Shown one piece after another: positions 1-8,265 of a stretch of DNA of 64,000 bases (the stretch's first letter is position 1; the number at the start of each line of letters is the position of its first letter). The notes under the pieces are model-generated. The model saw nothing but the letters and a program-made list of their open reading frames with translations. It had not been told where the DNA came from and made no database searches. Source of the stretch: Arthrobacter burdickii (GTDB taxonomy: Bacteria > Actinomycetota > Actinomycetes > Actinomycetales > Micrococcaceae); the NCBI RefSeq assembly GCF_030433645.1, contig NZ_JAROCG010000001.1:2604001-2668000 (forward strand). Direction: 5' to 3'. The translations under genes and the position numbers were made by a program.

Positions 1-867
1 CGCGTCGGATACGTGCGCAATTCGGCCGCCCGAAACCTGGTCACCCAGGAATCCAGGGCCATCGCCCTGATCATCCACGAGCCTCACTCACTCCTGTTCG
101 AGGACCCGAACATCGGCTCCATCCTCCTCGGCGCCAATGCCGTGCTGTCGAAAGCCGACTACCAGCTGGTCTCCCTCATCATCGATTCCGACCGGGACAG
201 CCGCAGGGTCGCGGACTACCTGCGGGGCGGGCTCGTGGACGGTGCAGTCATCATCTCGGCCCGGGCGTCGGATCCCATCGCCTCGGCCGTCCGCGACATC
301 GGAGTGCCGGCAGCGTTCGTGGGGCATCCGCCAGGAACACCGGATCTGCCGTATGTGGCCATCGACAATGCAGCGGCTGCCCGTGCCATCACCGAGCGTC
401 TCATCGGCACCGGGCGCCGGCGCATCGGCATGATTGCCAGTGCCATGGACCGCGACTCCGGCAACGACCGCTTCACGGGCTTCCGGGACGCCCTCGGCGA
501 GCGCTTCGATGCCTCGCTGGTCGTCGAATATCCGCTCTACACCTACGCTGCCGGACTCGAAGGGATGCAGGAGCTGCTCCGCCGTTGCCCGGAGATCGAC
601 GGCGTCTTCGCCGCGTCCGACGCAGTCGCCGCAGGTGCCATGACGGCCCTTCAGGAATCGGGCAGGAAGGTGCCGGACGACGTCGGCATCGTCGGCTTCG
701 ACGACAGCAGCTGGGCGCTCAGAACCCGACCACAGCTCTCGACGGTCAAGCAGCCGGCCGACCTGCTGGGCAGTACCGCGGCCGAGCTCGTCCTCGCCCA
801 GATCGAGGGCCGGCCGAGCCTCGCCCAGGTCCTGGACACCACGGTCGTCTGGCGCGAATCGGCGTAG
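1..867 (+). CDS. LacI-family transcriptional regulator (5' partial)
   Basis: The reading frame is already open at the first base of the window and begins inside the recognition part of a LacI helix-turn-helix (VGYVRNSAARNL), so the first ~40-50 residues lie outside. The rest is a periplasmic-binding-protein-like sensor domain, ending with the family's typical segment GFDDSSWALRTRPQLSTV. Such proteins repress sugar genes and release DNA on binding a sugar. It lies 74 bp upstream of the alpha-galactosidase on the same strand, so it probably controls alpha-galactoside use. The ligand is inferred only from this neighbour. The GTG at 13 is internal and is not the true start. Confidence 0.93.
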   Translation, partial: RVGYVRNSAARNLVTQESRAIALIIHEPHSLLFEDPNIGSILLGANAVLSKADYQLVSLIIDSDRDSRRVADYLRGGLVDGAVIISARASDPIASAVRDIGVPAAFVGHPPGTPDLPYVAIDNAAAARAITERLIGTGRRRIGMIASAMDRDSGNDRFTGFRDALGERFDASLVVEYPLYTYAAGLEGMQELLRRCPEIDGVFAASDAVAAGAMTALQESGRKVPDDVGIVGFDDSSWALRTRPQLSTVKQPADLLGSTAAELVLAQIEGRPSLAQVLDTTVVWRESA

Positions 868-929
868 CCTCGCTCGGGTGGAGTCGGCCTGCGCCCTGCG
901 CACTGTCGGGATCCGCCCCGGTTTTGCTG

Positions 930-935
930 TAGAAA
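930..935 (+). promoter_or_regulatory. -10-like hexamer, candidate leaderless promoter of the alpha-galactosidase
   Basis: TAGAAA is followed by 6 nt and then the ATG at 942. There is no Shine-Dalgarno-like sequence. The spacing puts the predicted transcription start on the start codon. No good -35 is visible. The same arrangement recurs at other genes in this window. Confidence 0.4.
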
Positions 936-941
936 TTGTTC

Positions 942-3143
942 ATGCTCTCCACCACCCCTGGTTCGACGACGACCATCCACCTGTCAGTAGCCGACACGAG
1001 CGTGGTGGTCGACGCCTCCGGGCCCGGCGTTCCGGCGATCGTGCACTGGGGGCCATCCCTGGGACCTGTCAGCGAGCAGCATCTCTCAGCACTCGTGGCA
1101 TCGCTGGTGCCGCAGCGTGTGTCCGGTGGCCTCGATGTGCCCGCCCGTCTCTCGGTCATCCCGCAGGAAGCGTTCGGCTGGCAGGGCACGCCTGGCTTCA
1201 CGGGCCACCGACAGGGCACGAACATCTTTCCCGCCTTCCAGCTCACCTCGATCGAGCAGGCAGATGCCGACGGCGGCCGGGAAATGTCGTTCACAGCGGA
1301 TGACGAGGATGCCCGTCTTCGTGCTACCGGGTCGATCCGCCTCAGCGCCGCCGGCGTTCTGCACCAACGGCTGTCGGTGACGAACACCGGTGATTCCGAC
1401 TACGAGGTGCGATCCCTGCTGGCCGCCGTTCCGTTGCCGGATTCGGCTGTCGAGGTCCTGGACACCACCGGTCGGCACCTGCGCGAGCGGAGCCCCCAGC
1501 GCCACCTGCTCACCCAGGGAACCTACCGGAGGGAGAGCCGACGCGGCCGGCCCGGCGCCGATGCCACGGTGGTCCTGGCCGCCGGCGCCCCGTCCTTCGG
1601 CTTCGAGACAGGTCTCGTCCATGCCATTCACCTGGCCTGGAGCGGAAATCATCAACTCACCGCCGAGAAGACCCCGGCCGGTCAGGCATTCCTCAGCGCC
1701 GCGGAACTGCTCCTGCCCGAAGAGATCGTCCTCGCCCCGGGAGAGACCTACACCGCCCCGGAGATGCTCGCGTCCTGGGGCCACGGCCTCAACCAGCTCT
1801 CCGCCCGCTTCCACGACCACGTGCGGTCCCGTCCTGTCCACCCCTCATCTCCCCGCCCGGTCACGCTCAACACCTGGGAGGCCGTGTACTTCGACCACGA
1901 CCTCGAACGTCTCACCCGCCTCGCGGACAAGGCCGCCGCCCTGGGCGTGGAGAGGTTCGTCCTCGATGACGGCTGGTTCGAGGGCCGCCGCGATGACACC
2001 TCCAGCCTGGGCGACTGGTTCGTGGACCGCGAGGTCTGGCCCAACGGACTCACGCCGCTCGTCGATCACGTCCGTGCCCTCGGCATGGAATTCGGGCTCT
2101 GGTTCGAACCGGAGATGATCAACCTCGACTCCAGACTCGCGGCCGACCACCCCGACTGGATCATCCAGGCCGAAGGCAGGCTGCCCATTTCCGGCAGGCA
2201 GCAGCAGGTCCTGAACCTCGCCAACCCGGGCGCGTACGACTACATCCTCGAGTGCATCGACACCATTCTGAGCACCCACGACATCGCCTACATCAAGTGG
2301 GACCACAACCGGGACCTGCTCGATGCCGCCGACGCCGTCACCGGCCACGCCGTCGTCCACAGGAACGTCGAGGCCGTGTACCGGTTGATGCGCACACTCA
2401 AGGACCGCCATCCCGGGCTGGAGATCGAAAGCTGCGCCTCAGGCGGAGCCCGCGTGGACCTCGGAGTCCTCGACCACACGGATCGCATCTGGACCAGTGA
2501 CTGCATCGATCCGCTCGAGCGGTTGACCATCCAGAAGTACACCGGTCTCCTCGTACCCCCCGAACTCATGGGCATGCACATCAGCGGTCCGACGTCCCAC
2601 TCCACCGGCCGGACCCACGCCCTCCCTTTCCGGGCAGCGACAGCGATCTTCGGCCATTACGGCATCGAATGGGACATCTCGAAGCTCACCGCCACCGAGA
2701 CCGAGCACCTCAAGGAGTGGATCGACCTCCACCTCCAGTGGCGCGACGTCCTCCACACGGGGCACGTCGTCCACACGGACCTACCCGACCCCGCGATGGA
2801 CCTGCGCGGAACAGTCGCGTCCGACAAGTCCTCTGCCCTCTTCGCCTACTCCCTCACCGCCTCCAGCGCGTCCTACCCCCCGGGGAAACTCACCTTCCCG
2901 GGCCTCGACCCGCACCGCGCCTACGCGGTTCGACTTTCCAGCCCCTACACCGCGCTCCCCGGTAACGGTCAGTCACCCCTGGCCTGGGCGGAAGCATCAC
3001 TCACCGGCGCACCCCTGGCACTGACCGGAGCCACCCTCGCCCATGTCGGCATCCAGGCACCTGTCCTGTTACCGGAGCAGTCCATCCTGATCGAACTCCA
3101 CGCAACCGAGGCCCACCCTGACGGCTCGAGGAACCACTCCTGA
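942..3143 (+). CDS. Alpha-galactosidase, glycoside hydrolase family 36
   Basis: Hydrolyses terminal alpha-1,6-galactosyl residues of melibiose, raffinose and related oligosaccharides, probably in the cytoplasm because no signal peptide is visible. The protein has 733 residues, normal for bacterial GH36. An N-terminal beta-sandwich is followed by the catalytic barrel with FVLDDGWFEGRRDD and WFEPEMIN. The nucleophile region is YIKWDHNRDL (Asp ~454). The acid/base region is ESCASGGAR followed by WTSDCIDPLER (Asp ~520). ATG 942 was chosen over TTG 936 because of the -10-like hexamer 6 nt upstream. The preceding LacI gene suggests sugar-responsive control. Transport genes, if any, would lie left of the window. 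Confidence 0.95.
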   Translation: MLSTTPGSTTTIHLSVADTSVVVDASGPGVPAIVHWGPSLGPVSEQHLSALVASLVPQRVSGGLDVPARLSVIPQEAFGWQGTPGFTGHRQGTNIFPAFQLTSIEQADADGGREMSFTADDEDARLRATGSIRLSAAGVLHQRLSVTNTGDSDYEVRSLLAAVPLPDSAVEVLDTTGRHLRERSPQRHLLTQGTYRRESRRGRPGADATVVLAAGAPSFGFETGLVHAIHLAWSGNHQLTAEKTPAGQAFLSAAELLLPEEIVLAPGETYTAPEMLASWGHGLNQLSARFHDHVRSRPVHPSSPRPVTLNTWEAVYFDHDLERLTRLADKAAALGVERFVLDDGWFEGRRDDTSSLGDWFVDREVWPNGLTPLVDHVRALGMEFGLWFEPEMINLDSRLAADHPDWIIQAEGRLPISGRQQQVLNLANPGAYDYILECIDTILSTHDIAYIKWDHNRDLLDAADAVTGHAVVHRNVEAVYRLMRTLKDRHPGLEIESCASGGARVDLGVLDHTDRIWTSDCIDPLERLTIQKYTGLLVPPELMGMHISGPTSHSTGRTHALPFRAATAIFGHYGIEWDISKLTATETEHLKEWIDLHLQWRDVLHTGHVVHTDLPDPAMDLRGTVASDKSSALFAYSLTASSASYPPGKLTFPGLDPHRAYAVRLSSPYTALPGNGQSPLAWAEASLTGAPLALTGATLAHVGIQAPVLLPEQSILIELHATEAHPDGSRNHS

Positions 3144-3321
3144 TCGAACCGAGGCCATCTCGGCGCGCTGCCGGCCGAGGCATGCGGCCCGGCCTCTCCC
3201 CCGCTCAGCGAAGCATGAGTCCTTCAAAGCGGGACGAAAGGCCCTAGGAGAGGAGCCCCGGAGAGATGCACTGTTCAGGGACGAAGGTTGCTGTTCGTGA
3301 GATCTCAGAAGGGAAAGCGCC

Positions 3322-3771
3322 GTGAGCACAACAGCCGTTCCTCAGATCGTTGTCGGAGTCGACGGATCCGAGCAATCCATCGAAGCCCTGCGGTACGCCC
3401 AGAAGCTCGCCCCTACCTTCGACGCGACAATTTTCGCGGTCGCAGCGTGGGACTACCCCGCAGCCGACCCGGGATTCATGCCCCTCGGCAGCAGTGAATT
3501 CTCGGACGCCGCGCGTGAACACCTGGACAAGGCTCTCGCCGCCGCATACGGGGAGGACCGACCCGCCGGGTTCCGGAGCACGGTGGTGTTCAACCATCCG
3601 GCAAAAGCCCTCGTCAAGGCCTCGGAGGATGCCGTCTTGCTCATCGTCGGCCGGCGGGGCCATGGCACCTTCCGCGGACTTCTCCTTGGTTCCGTCAGCA
3701 GCGCCTGCGTGACCCACGCCCACTGCCCCGTCCTCGTCATCCGCGAGGCCGGTGACCGGAAGGACGCCTGA
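3322..3771 (+). CDS. Universal stress protein, UspA family
   Basis: A single-domain, 149-residue UspA-fold protein. The N-terminus IVVGVDGSEQSIEALRYA is typical, and the C-terminal half carries the ATP-binding pattern G-x2-G-x9-G-S in VGRRGHGTFRGLLLGSVS. Members bind ATP and are induced by hypoxia, starvation or oxidative stress. The GTG start has a purine-rich ribosome binding site (GAAGGGAAA) just upstream. It lies in a stress block with a second Usp gene, a DevS-like kinase and its response regulator, which may control it. The function of any one Usp cannot be read from sequence. Confidence 0.93.
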   Translation: MSTTAVPQIVVGVDGSEQSIEALRYAQKLAPTFDATIFAVAAWDYPAADPGFMPLGSSEFSDAAREHLDKALAAAYGEDRPAGFRSTVVFNHPAKALVKASEDAVLLIVGRRGHGTFRGLLLGSVSSACVTHAHCPVLVIREAGDRKDA

Positions 3772-4010
3772 CTTTCGGGATTGCGCGGTCCTGGCCCGTT
3801 AGGCGGACATCAAGGACCGGGAGTCCTTGGTACCGCTTCAACGGCGGGTGTCGCCGAGGAGGGACCTTCAGCCCTGGTCCAGCCGCTGCCGCAAGCACAG
3901 GGTGGGGCTACGACAACCGTTGGCCCGTCCCCGGGGGCGGGCAGTGCTGCGCACAGCAGTGCGTTTGCTCTCATCGTTCCCCAACACCAGTCGAAAAAGG
4001 ACGGCATGTC

Positions 4011-5561
4011 ATGAGTTCGCATTCCACCAGCCCCTTGCCCGCATCAGGACCCGCCCGTATGCCGGCAGGGGCACTCATCATGGTCCTCATCGGTGCCCTG
4101 CTCGTCACGATAGCGATCGGTGTCGGTTCCGGTGGTGCCGCTGTGGCTGCCCTGGCCGGCCTGCAGCGCGACAACGGCTTCCTCAGCACCTCGACCGAGC
4201 GTTTCGAGTACGACACGTACGCGCTGACCTCTGCCCGGCTCGAGAACCTGCGCAGCACGGAAGGACCCGTGAATCTTCCTGCAGGGATCGCAACCCTGCG
4301 GCTGCGGGCGACAGGCATCCCGGCAGGGCAGTCCGTCTTCATCGGTGTCGGCCGCCAAGCCGACGTCGACGCCTACCTGTCGTCGGTGGCTCATACGGAG
4401 CTGACGGACGTCCGCACCAACCCCTTCCGCGCAGGCTACCGCGATGTGACGGGAACCACTGCTCCGGCCCCGCCCGCCGAGCAGACGTTCTGGACGGAGT
4501 CGGCCTCCGGGACGGGGACGCAGGAAATCACGGCGGACCTGCGAACCGGCAGCTGGGCGGTGGTCGTGATGAACGCCGATGGAAGCCCATCCGGCGCCGT
4601 CGATCTCCAGGCCGGGTTGCGGTCGAACCTGTTCGCCCCGATCGGCATGACCTTGTTCCTGGCGGCAGCGCTGTTCGTGCTGGTCGGGGTCCCCCTCGTA
4701 CTCGCCGGGGCGGTCGGGCTCGGCAGGGGGCTGGACCCGTCCAGGCCGGATCTTCGGCACCAGGATCGGATGCTCGACGGTCAACGCCATCGCACCGATA
4801 CCGGCGACCCTGCACGGGATCTGCTGCCCTACCCCGCCCGACTGACGGGCTACCTGCAACCCGGGCTGTCACGGTGGCTCTGGCTGGTGAAATGGTTCCT
4901 TGCCATTCCCCACGCCGTTGTCCTCGGGCTGCTGTGGGTGGCCTGCGGGGTATGCACGGTGGCCGCCGCGTTCGTCATCCTCTTCACCGGTCGCTACCCG
5001 GCACCTCTCTTTCCTTTCGTGGTGGGCGTTTTCCGCTGGACCTGGCGGGTGCAGTTCTACGCCTCGGCACTGGGAACGGATTGGTATCCGCCCTTCACCC
5101 TTGCTCACGTCCACGGCTATCCCGTCGACTTCCAGGTCCCATACCCCCGGCGCCTCCACCGCGGCCTGGTGCTCGTGAAGTGGTGGCTGCTGGCCCTGCC
5201 GCACCTGCTGATCGTCGCGGGACTGACCGGAGCCTGGTCCTGGACCATGGCTACCTGGGCCGGCGTCGGGCCGGGCGAACTCGTTCGATCATCCGGGCCG
5301 TCAGTGCTGGGCCTGCTGGCCCTCGTCGCAGGGTTCGCACTGCTGTTCACGGGACGGTATCCCACACCGCTGTTCGACCTCGTGATGGGCATTCGCCGCT
5401 GGAGCTATCGCGTGCTGACCTACGTGTTCCTGCTCCGCGACGAATACCCGCCGTTCCGGCTGGACCAGGGACCGGACGAGCCGGAACCCTGGGCGTCACA
5501 TCCGGAAGAACAGGGGACTGCGGATGTCAGGCCGCCGGCGCCCACAGGTTCCAGCGCCTAG
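4011..5561 (+). CDS. DUF4389 domain membrane protein
   Basis: A 516-residue integral membrane protein. A first membrane segment (~18-45) precedes a soluble, probably extracytoplasmic domain of ~150 residues, then a second segment (~207-237). Two DUF4389-like units follow, from ~285 and ~385, each with a motif like LVKWFLAIPH and then LLFTGRYPTPLF or ILFTGRYPAPLF. ATG 4011 has AAGGA 13 bp upstream, while the ATG at 4006 would stop after two codons. Biochemical function is unknown for the family. Its place between a Usp gene and the response regulator suggests a stress-related membrane role, which is inference. Confidence 0.82.
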   Translation: MSSHSTSPLPASGPARMPAGALIMVLIGALLVTIAIGVGSGGAAVAALAGLQRDNGFLSTSTERFEYDTYALTSARLENLRSTEGPVNLPAGIATLRLRATGIPAGQSVFIGVGRQADVDAYLSSVAHTELTDVRTNPFRAGYRDVTGTTAPAPPAEQTFWTESASGTGTQEITADLRTGSWAVVVMNADGSPSGAVDLQAGLRSNLFAPIGMTLFLAAALFVLVGVPLVLAGAVGLGRGLDPSRPDLRHQDRMLDGQRHRTDTGDPARDLLPYPARLTGYLQPGLSRWLWLVKWFLAIPHAVVLGLLWVACGVCTVAAAFVILFTGRYPAPLFPFVVGVFRWTWRVQFYASALGTDWYPPFTLAHVHGYPVDFQVPYPRRLHRGLVLVKWWLLALPHLLIVAGLTGAWSWTMATWAGVGPGELVRSSGPSVLGLLALVAGFALLFTGRYPTPLFDLVMGIRRWSYRVLTYVFLLRDEYPPFRLDQGPDEPEPWASHPEEQGTADVRPPAPTGSSA

Positions 5562-5674
5562 GGCCCCCTGCATTGCGGTCCACGGCCAGCTCGTGACTTT
5601 AGACCCATGTCCTCCAGCCGAATAACTGAGAGGGTAACTCCATCGTCATGCTCATCGACGCAGGAAGGCCCCCG

Positions 5675-6568
5675 ATGTTACTCACGCACCCGCCCGACGT
5701 TCTGGATATTTCCCTCCTACAGCGCGGCACCGAGGGCACCGCTGCTCTGGGCCACAGCACCCCTGTCAGCGTCGAGATCCGTGCGGGTCACCGCGTGCGG
5801 GTGACATCGGTGCAGTTCACGCTCGTGCACTCGCTGAGCCTCGCCCAGACACACGGGAACCCGTACGGCGGCACCTTCCGCGCCGACGAGCGTACCTCCC
5901 GTGACATCGGAAGCACCCAGCGCGGAACCGACACGACCTTGCGCGCAGGAGAATCCTGCTGCGAGGCCAGCCAGCTGGTCGTGCCCGCCGACGCGATACC
6001 CACACTTCACGGAAAGCTCATCACCTCTGCCTGGTCCGTGCGTGTGCGGGTATCCAGCGAGGGCAACGAGGACGTCGTACGTCACCATCCTCTGACCGTC
6101 CACTCCGGCGGTGCTGCCGGCGGTGTCGAGCCCGGGGTCGAACACTTCGAGCCGCCCCTGCGGTTGGCGCAGCTGTCGACACACTCCCTGTATCCGGGAG
6201 TGGAAATCTCCGGCGTCGCAGAGGTGAGCGAAGCCAGGGCCCGAGCCCTGACTCTCAGCGTCGTCATGCAGGAAGAAGTGATGTTCCGGGTCGGGCAACG
6301 CCCGCAGCAGCACAGCTCCCCCGCGGAATCCCTCGTCGAGGAAACCGTGATGAGTGAAGTGCGCATACCCCTGACCGCATCCAGCGGTTCCACCATCCCC
6401 TTCACCCTGGTCCTGCCTGCGGTTCCTGCCCCGACGGTGAGATCACCCCTCCTGGAGGTTCGCTGGCTTCTCCGGGCAGCACTCGACGTGCCGTTCCGGC
6501 GCGACCCCGTAGCGCTCGTCCCCCTGGTGGCGGGCACAGTGGCCAACAGCCTGAGAGTCCGGACCTGA
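5675..6568 (+). CDS. Arrestin-fold protein (Spo0M/Vps26-like), function unknown
   Basis: A 297-residue soluble protein with no signal or membrane segment. It reads as two beta-sandwich halves. The first contains RAGESCCEASQLVVPADAIP and then SAWSVRVRV. The second contains LYPGVEISGVAEV and PFTLVLPAVPAPTVRSPLLE followed by VRWLLRAALDV. The pattern of a yPG-type strand, then pF-x-l-x-lPa, then i-x-W-x-l-x-a-x-l-d-v, is what arrestin N- and C-domains look like. ATG 5675 has AGGAAGG 6 nt upstream, and ATG 5648 has none. The assignment is by pattern only. A profile search for Arrestin_N, Arrestin_C or Spo0M would decide it. Confidence 0.6.
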   Translation: MLLTHPPDVLDISLLQRGTEGTAALGHSTPVSVEIRAGHRVRVTSVQFTLVHSLSLAQTHGNPYGGTFRADERTSRDIGSTQRGTDTTLRAGESCCEASQLVVPADAIPTLHGKLITSAWSVRVRVSSEGNEDVVRHHPLTVHSGGAAGGVEPGVEHFEPPLRLAQLSTHSLYPGVEISGVAEVSEARARALTLSVVMQEEVMFRVGQRPQQHSSPAESLVEETVMSEVRIPLTASSGSTIPFTLVLPAVPAPTVRSPLLEVRWLLRAALDVPFRRDPVALVPLVAGTVANSLRVRT

Positions 6569-6609
6569 GAGAGCGAGCCTCAATCCTGCAGGGGTCAACA
6601 GGCGCGCGG

Positions 6610-7329
6610 TCAGGCGATGCCTGTGGTTCCCAGGAGAGTGCCCACCAGGAGAGTGAAAGCCATCGCCAGCGCTCCGCCGAGCACGAGGCGGGCCGTTGCG
6701 CGCCGTCGTGAACTCCCACCGACGTGGGCGCTGATGGTTCCTGTGATGGCCAATGCGACGAGGACTGCCACGAAGGTGAGGGGAATACGTATGCTTGCCG
6801 GCAGCAGGAGAATCGCCAGCAAGGGCAGGACTGCTCCGGCCGCGAAGGACGCCGCCGAAGCGAACGCCGCGTGCCACGGGTTCACCACCTCGAGTTCGTC
6901 GATGTTCAGTTCCGCCGACAGGTGGGCGGCAAGGGCATTGTGTCCTGTCAGTTCGACCGCGACCTGGCGGGCTGTCGCTGGAGCCAGGCCCTTCTGTTCG
7001 TACAGGCCGGCAAGCTCGACCAGTTCCCCCTCGGGGTCATCGAGCAACTCCTGGCGCTCCTTCTCGATCAGGGCTTCCTGGCTGTCCTTCTGGCTGCTGA
7101 CCGACACGTACTCTCCGAGCGCCATGGACACCGAACCGCCGACGACGGCCGCCGTACCCGCGACCAGGATCGGCGCAAGGGTGTTCGTCACGCCGGCGAC
7201 ACCCACCACCGTGGCGGCGGTCGAGACGATCCCATCGTTCGCGCCCAGTACGCCGGCACGCAGCCAGTTCGACCGGGCCATGACGCTGCCATTGTGCGGC
7301 TCACTGCCCTGACCCGAGACATCCGTCAT
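6610..7329 (-). CDS. VIT1/CCC1 family membrane transporter (iron/manganese type)
   Basis: A 239-residue membrane protein of the VIT1/CCC1 family, which moves Fe2+ or Mn2+ across membranes. The diagnostic N-terminal segment is LRAGVLGANDGIVSTAATVVGVAG, followed by SVSMALGEYVSVSSQKD. A cytoplasmic charged loop (~85-140, rich in E and K) leads into three hydrophobic segments near the C-terminus. It converges on the arrestin-like gene and is divergent from the response regulator, sharing a 264-bp upstream region with it. Substrate is inferred from the family only. Confidence 0.9.
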   Translation of the reverse strand: MTDVSGQGSEPHNGSVMARSNWLRAGVLGANDGIVSTAATVVGVAGVTNTLAPILVAGTAAVVGGSVSMALGEYVSVSSQKDSQEALIEKERQELLDDPEGELVELAGLYEQKGLAPATARQVAVELTGHNALAAHLSAELNIDELEVVNPWHAAFASAASFAAGAVLPLLAILLLPASIRIPLTFVAVLVALAITGTISAHVGGSSRRRATARLVLGGALAMAFTLLVGTLLGTTGIA

Positions 7330-7396
7330 GGGAGCAGTAAAGCATCACCCCTTGGCGTCGGGCTATCGAGGTCCAGTGTGCCGATCCTGGGTGTGT

Positions 7397-7416
7397 CCCT
7401 TCAGGACTTCGAAGGG
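7397..7416. promoter_or_regulatory. Inverted repeat CCCTTC-N8-GAAGGG in the VIT/response-regulator divergent region
   Basis: CCCTTC (7397-7402) and GAAGGG (7411-7416) form a 6-bp inverted repeat with an 8-bp spacer. A second palindrome, CCCGGACTTCCGGG, lies at 7471-7484. Either could be an operator for the divergent genes. No known consensus is matched. Confidence 0.25.
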
Positions 7417-7593
7417 TTGGCCCTCCGCCGGGCGGGACTCGTCGCAGGACAGGTCGGAGTCGACAGGCAACCCGGACTTCCGGGCCCTTCGACCCTGACG
7501 GAGCGGGGCGCCGGCAGGTGATGATGATGATGCTGGCGCAGGATGCGCTCGGCAGGGTGCACCCCCGTCCGTCGACGAAGCCGGAGGCAGGAC

Positions 7594-8265
7594 ATGGACA
7601 ACGCCGAAGGCGGCACGCAGCCCGAGGAGATCACGGTGTTCCTCCTCGACGATCACGAACTTGTCCGGCGCGGACTGCGGGAACTGCTCGAGGGCGAGGG
7701 ATTCTCCGTCATCGGGGAATCGGGTTCCGCCGAGGAGGCCACCCGGAGGATCCCTGCCCTGTCGCCGCACGTGGCTATCCTGGACGCGCGGCTGCCCGAC
7801 GGCACGGGGATCGAGGTGTGCCGTGATGTGCGCTCCATAGACCCCTTCCAGTCGTGCGTGATCCTGACCAGCTATGACGACGACCAGGCGCTGCGAGGTG
7901 CCGTACTGGCGGGTGCATCCGGTTACATCCTGAAGGAGATCCTGGGCTCTGACCTGGTCGACAAGGTCCGCCGCGCGGCGTCGGGCGAATCCCTCTTCGA
8001 GGCCGGCATGAAAGAACGAATCATCACCGGACTTCGTGATGCCCCGGTCGAGGATCCACGACTGACGGGGCTGACGAGCCAGGAGAAGAAGGTCCTGACA
8101 CTCATCGGTGCCGGCCTCACCAACAGGGAGATCGCCACCGAACTGTTTCTCGCGGAGAAGACGGTCAAGAACTACGTGTCGTCGCTTCTGTCGAAGCTCG
8201 GCTTCCAGCGCCGCACCCAGGCGGCGGTCTTCATCTCGAGGCCGGCGGGGTCGTCTTCTCGTTAG
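7594..8265 (+). CDS. NarL/DevR-type response regulator
   Basis: A 223-residue two-domain response regulator. The receiver domain (~12-130) starts TVFLLDDHELVRRGL, has the phosphoacceptor Asp64 in VAILDARLPDGTGIEV and the conserved Lys in GYILKEILG. The C-terminal LuxR-type helix-turn-helix has LTSQEKKVLTLIGAGLTNRE and the recognition part AEKTVKNYVSSLLSKLG. ATG 7594 was chosen because GGAGG lies ~7 nt upstream; the ATG at 7543 has no such site. Its 3' end overlaps that of the histidine kinase by 35 bp, tail to tail. The kinase is its probable partner, and the pair resembles DevR-DevS of mycobacteria. Confidence 0.95.
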   Translation: MDNAEGGTQPEEITVFLLDDHELVRRGLRELLEGEGFSVIGESGSAEEATRRIPALSPHVAILDARLPDGTGIEVCRDVRSIDPFQSCVILTSYDDDQALRGAVLAGASGYILKEILGSDLVDKVRRAASGESLFEAGMKERIITGLRDAPVEDPRLTGLTSQEKKVLTLIGAGLTNREIATELFLAEKTVKNYVSSLLSKLGFQRRTQAAVFISRPAGSSSR

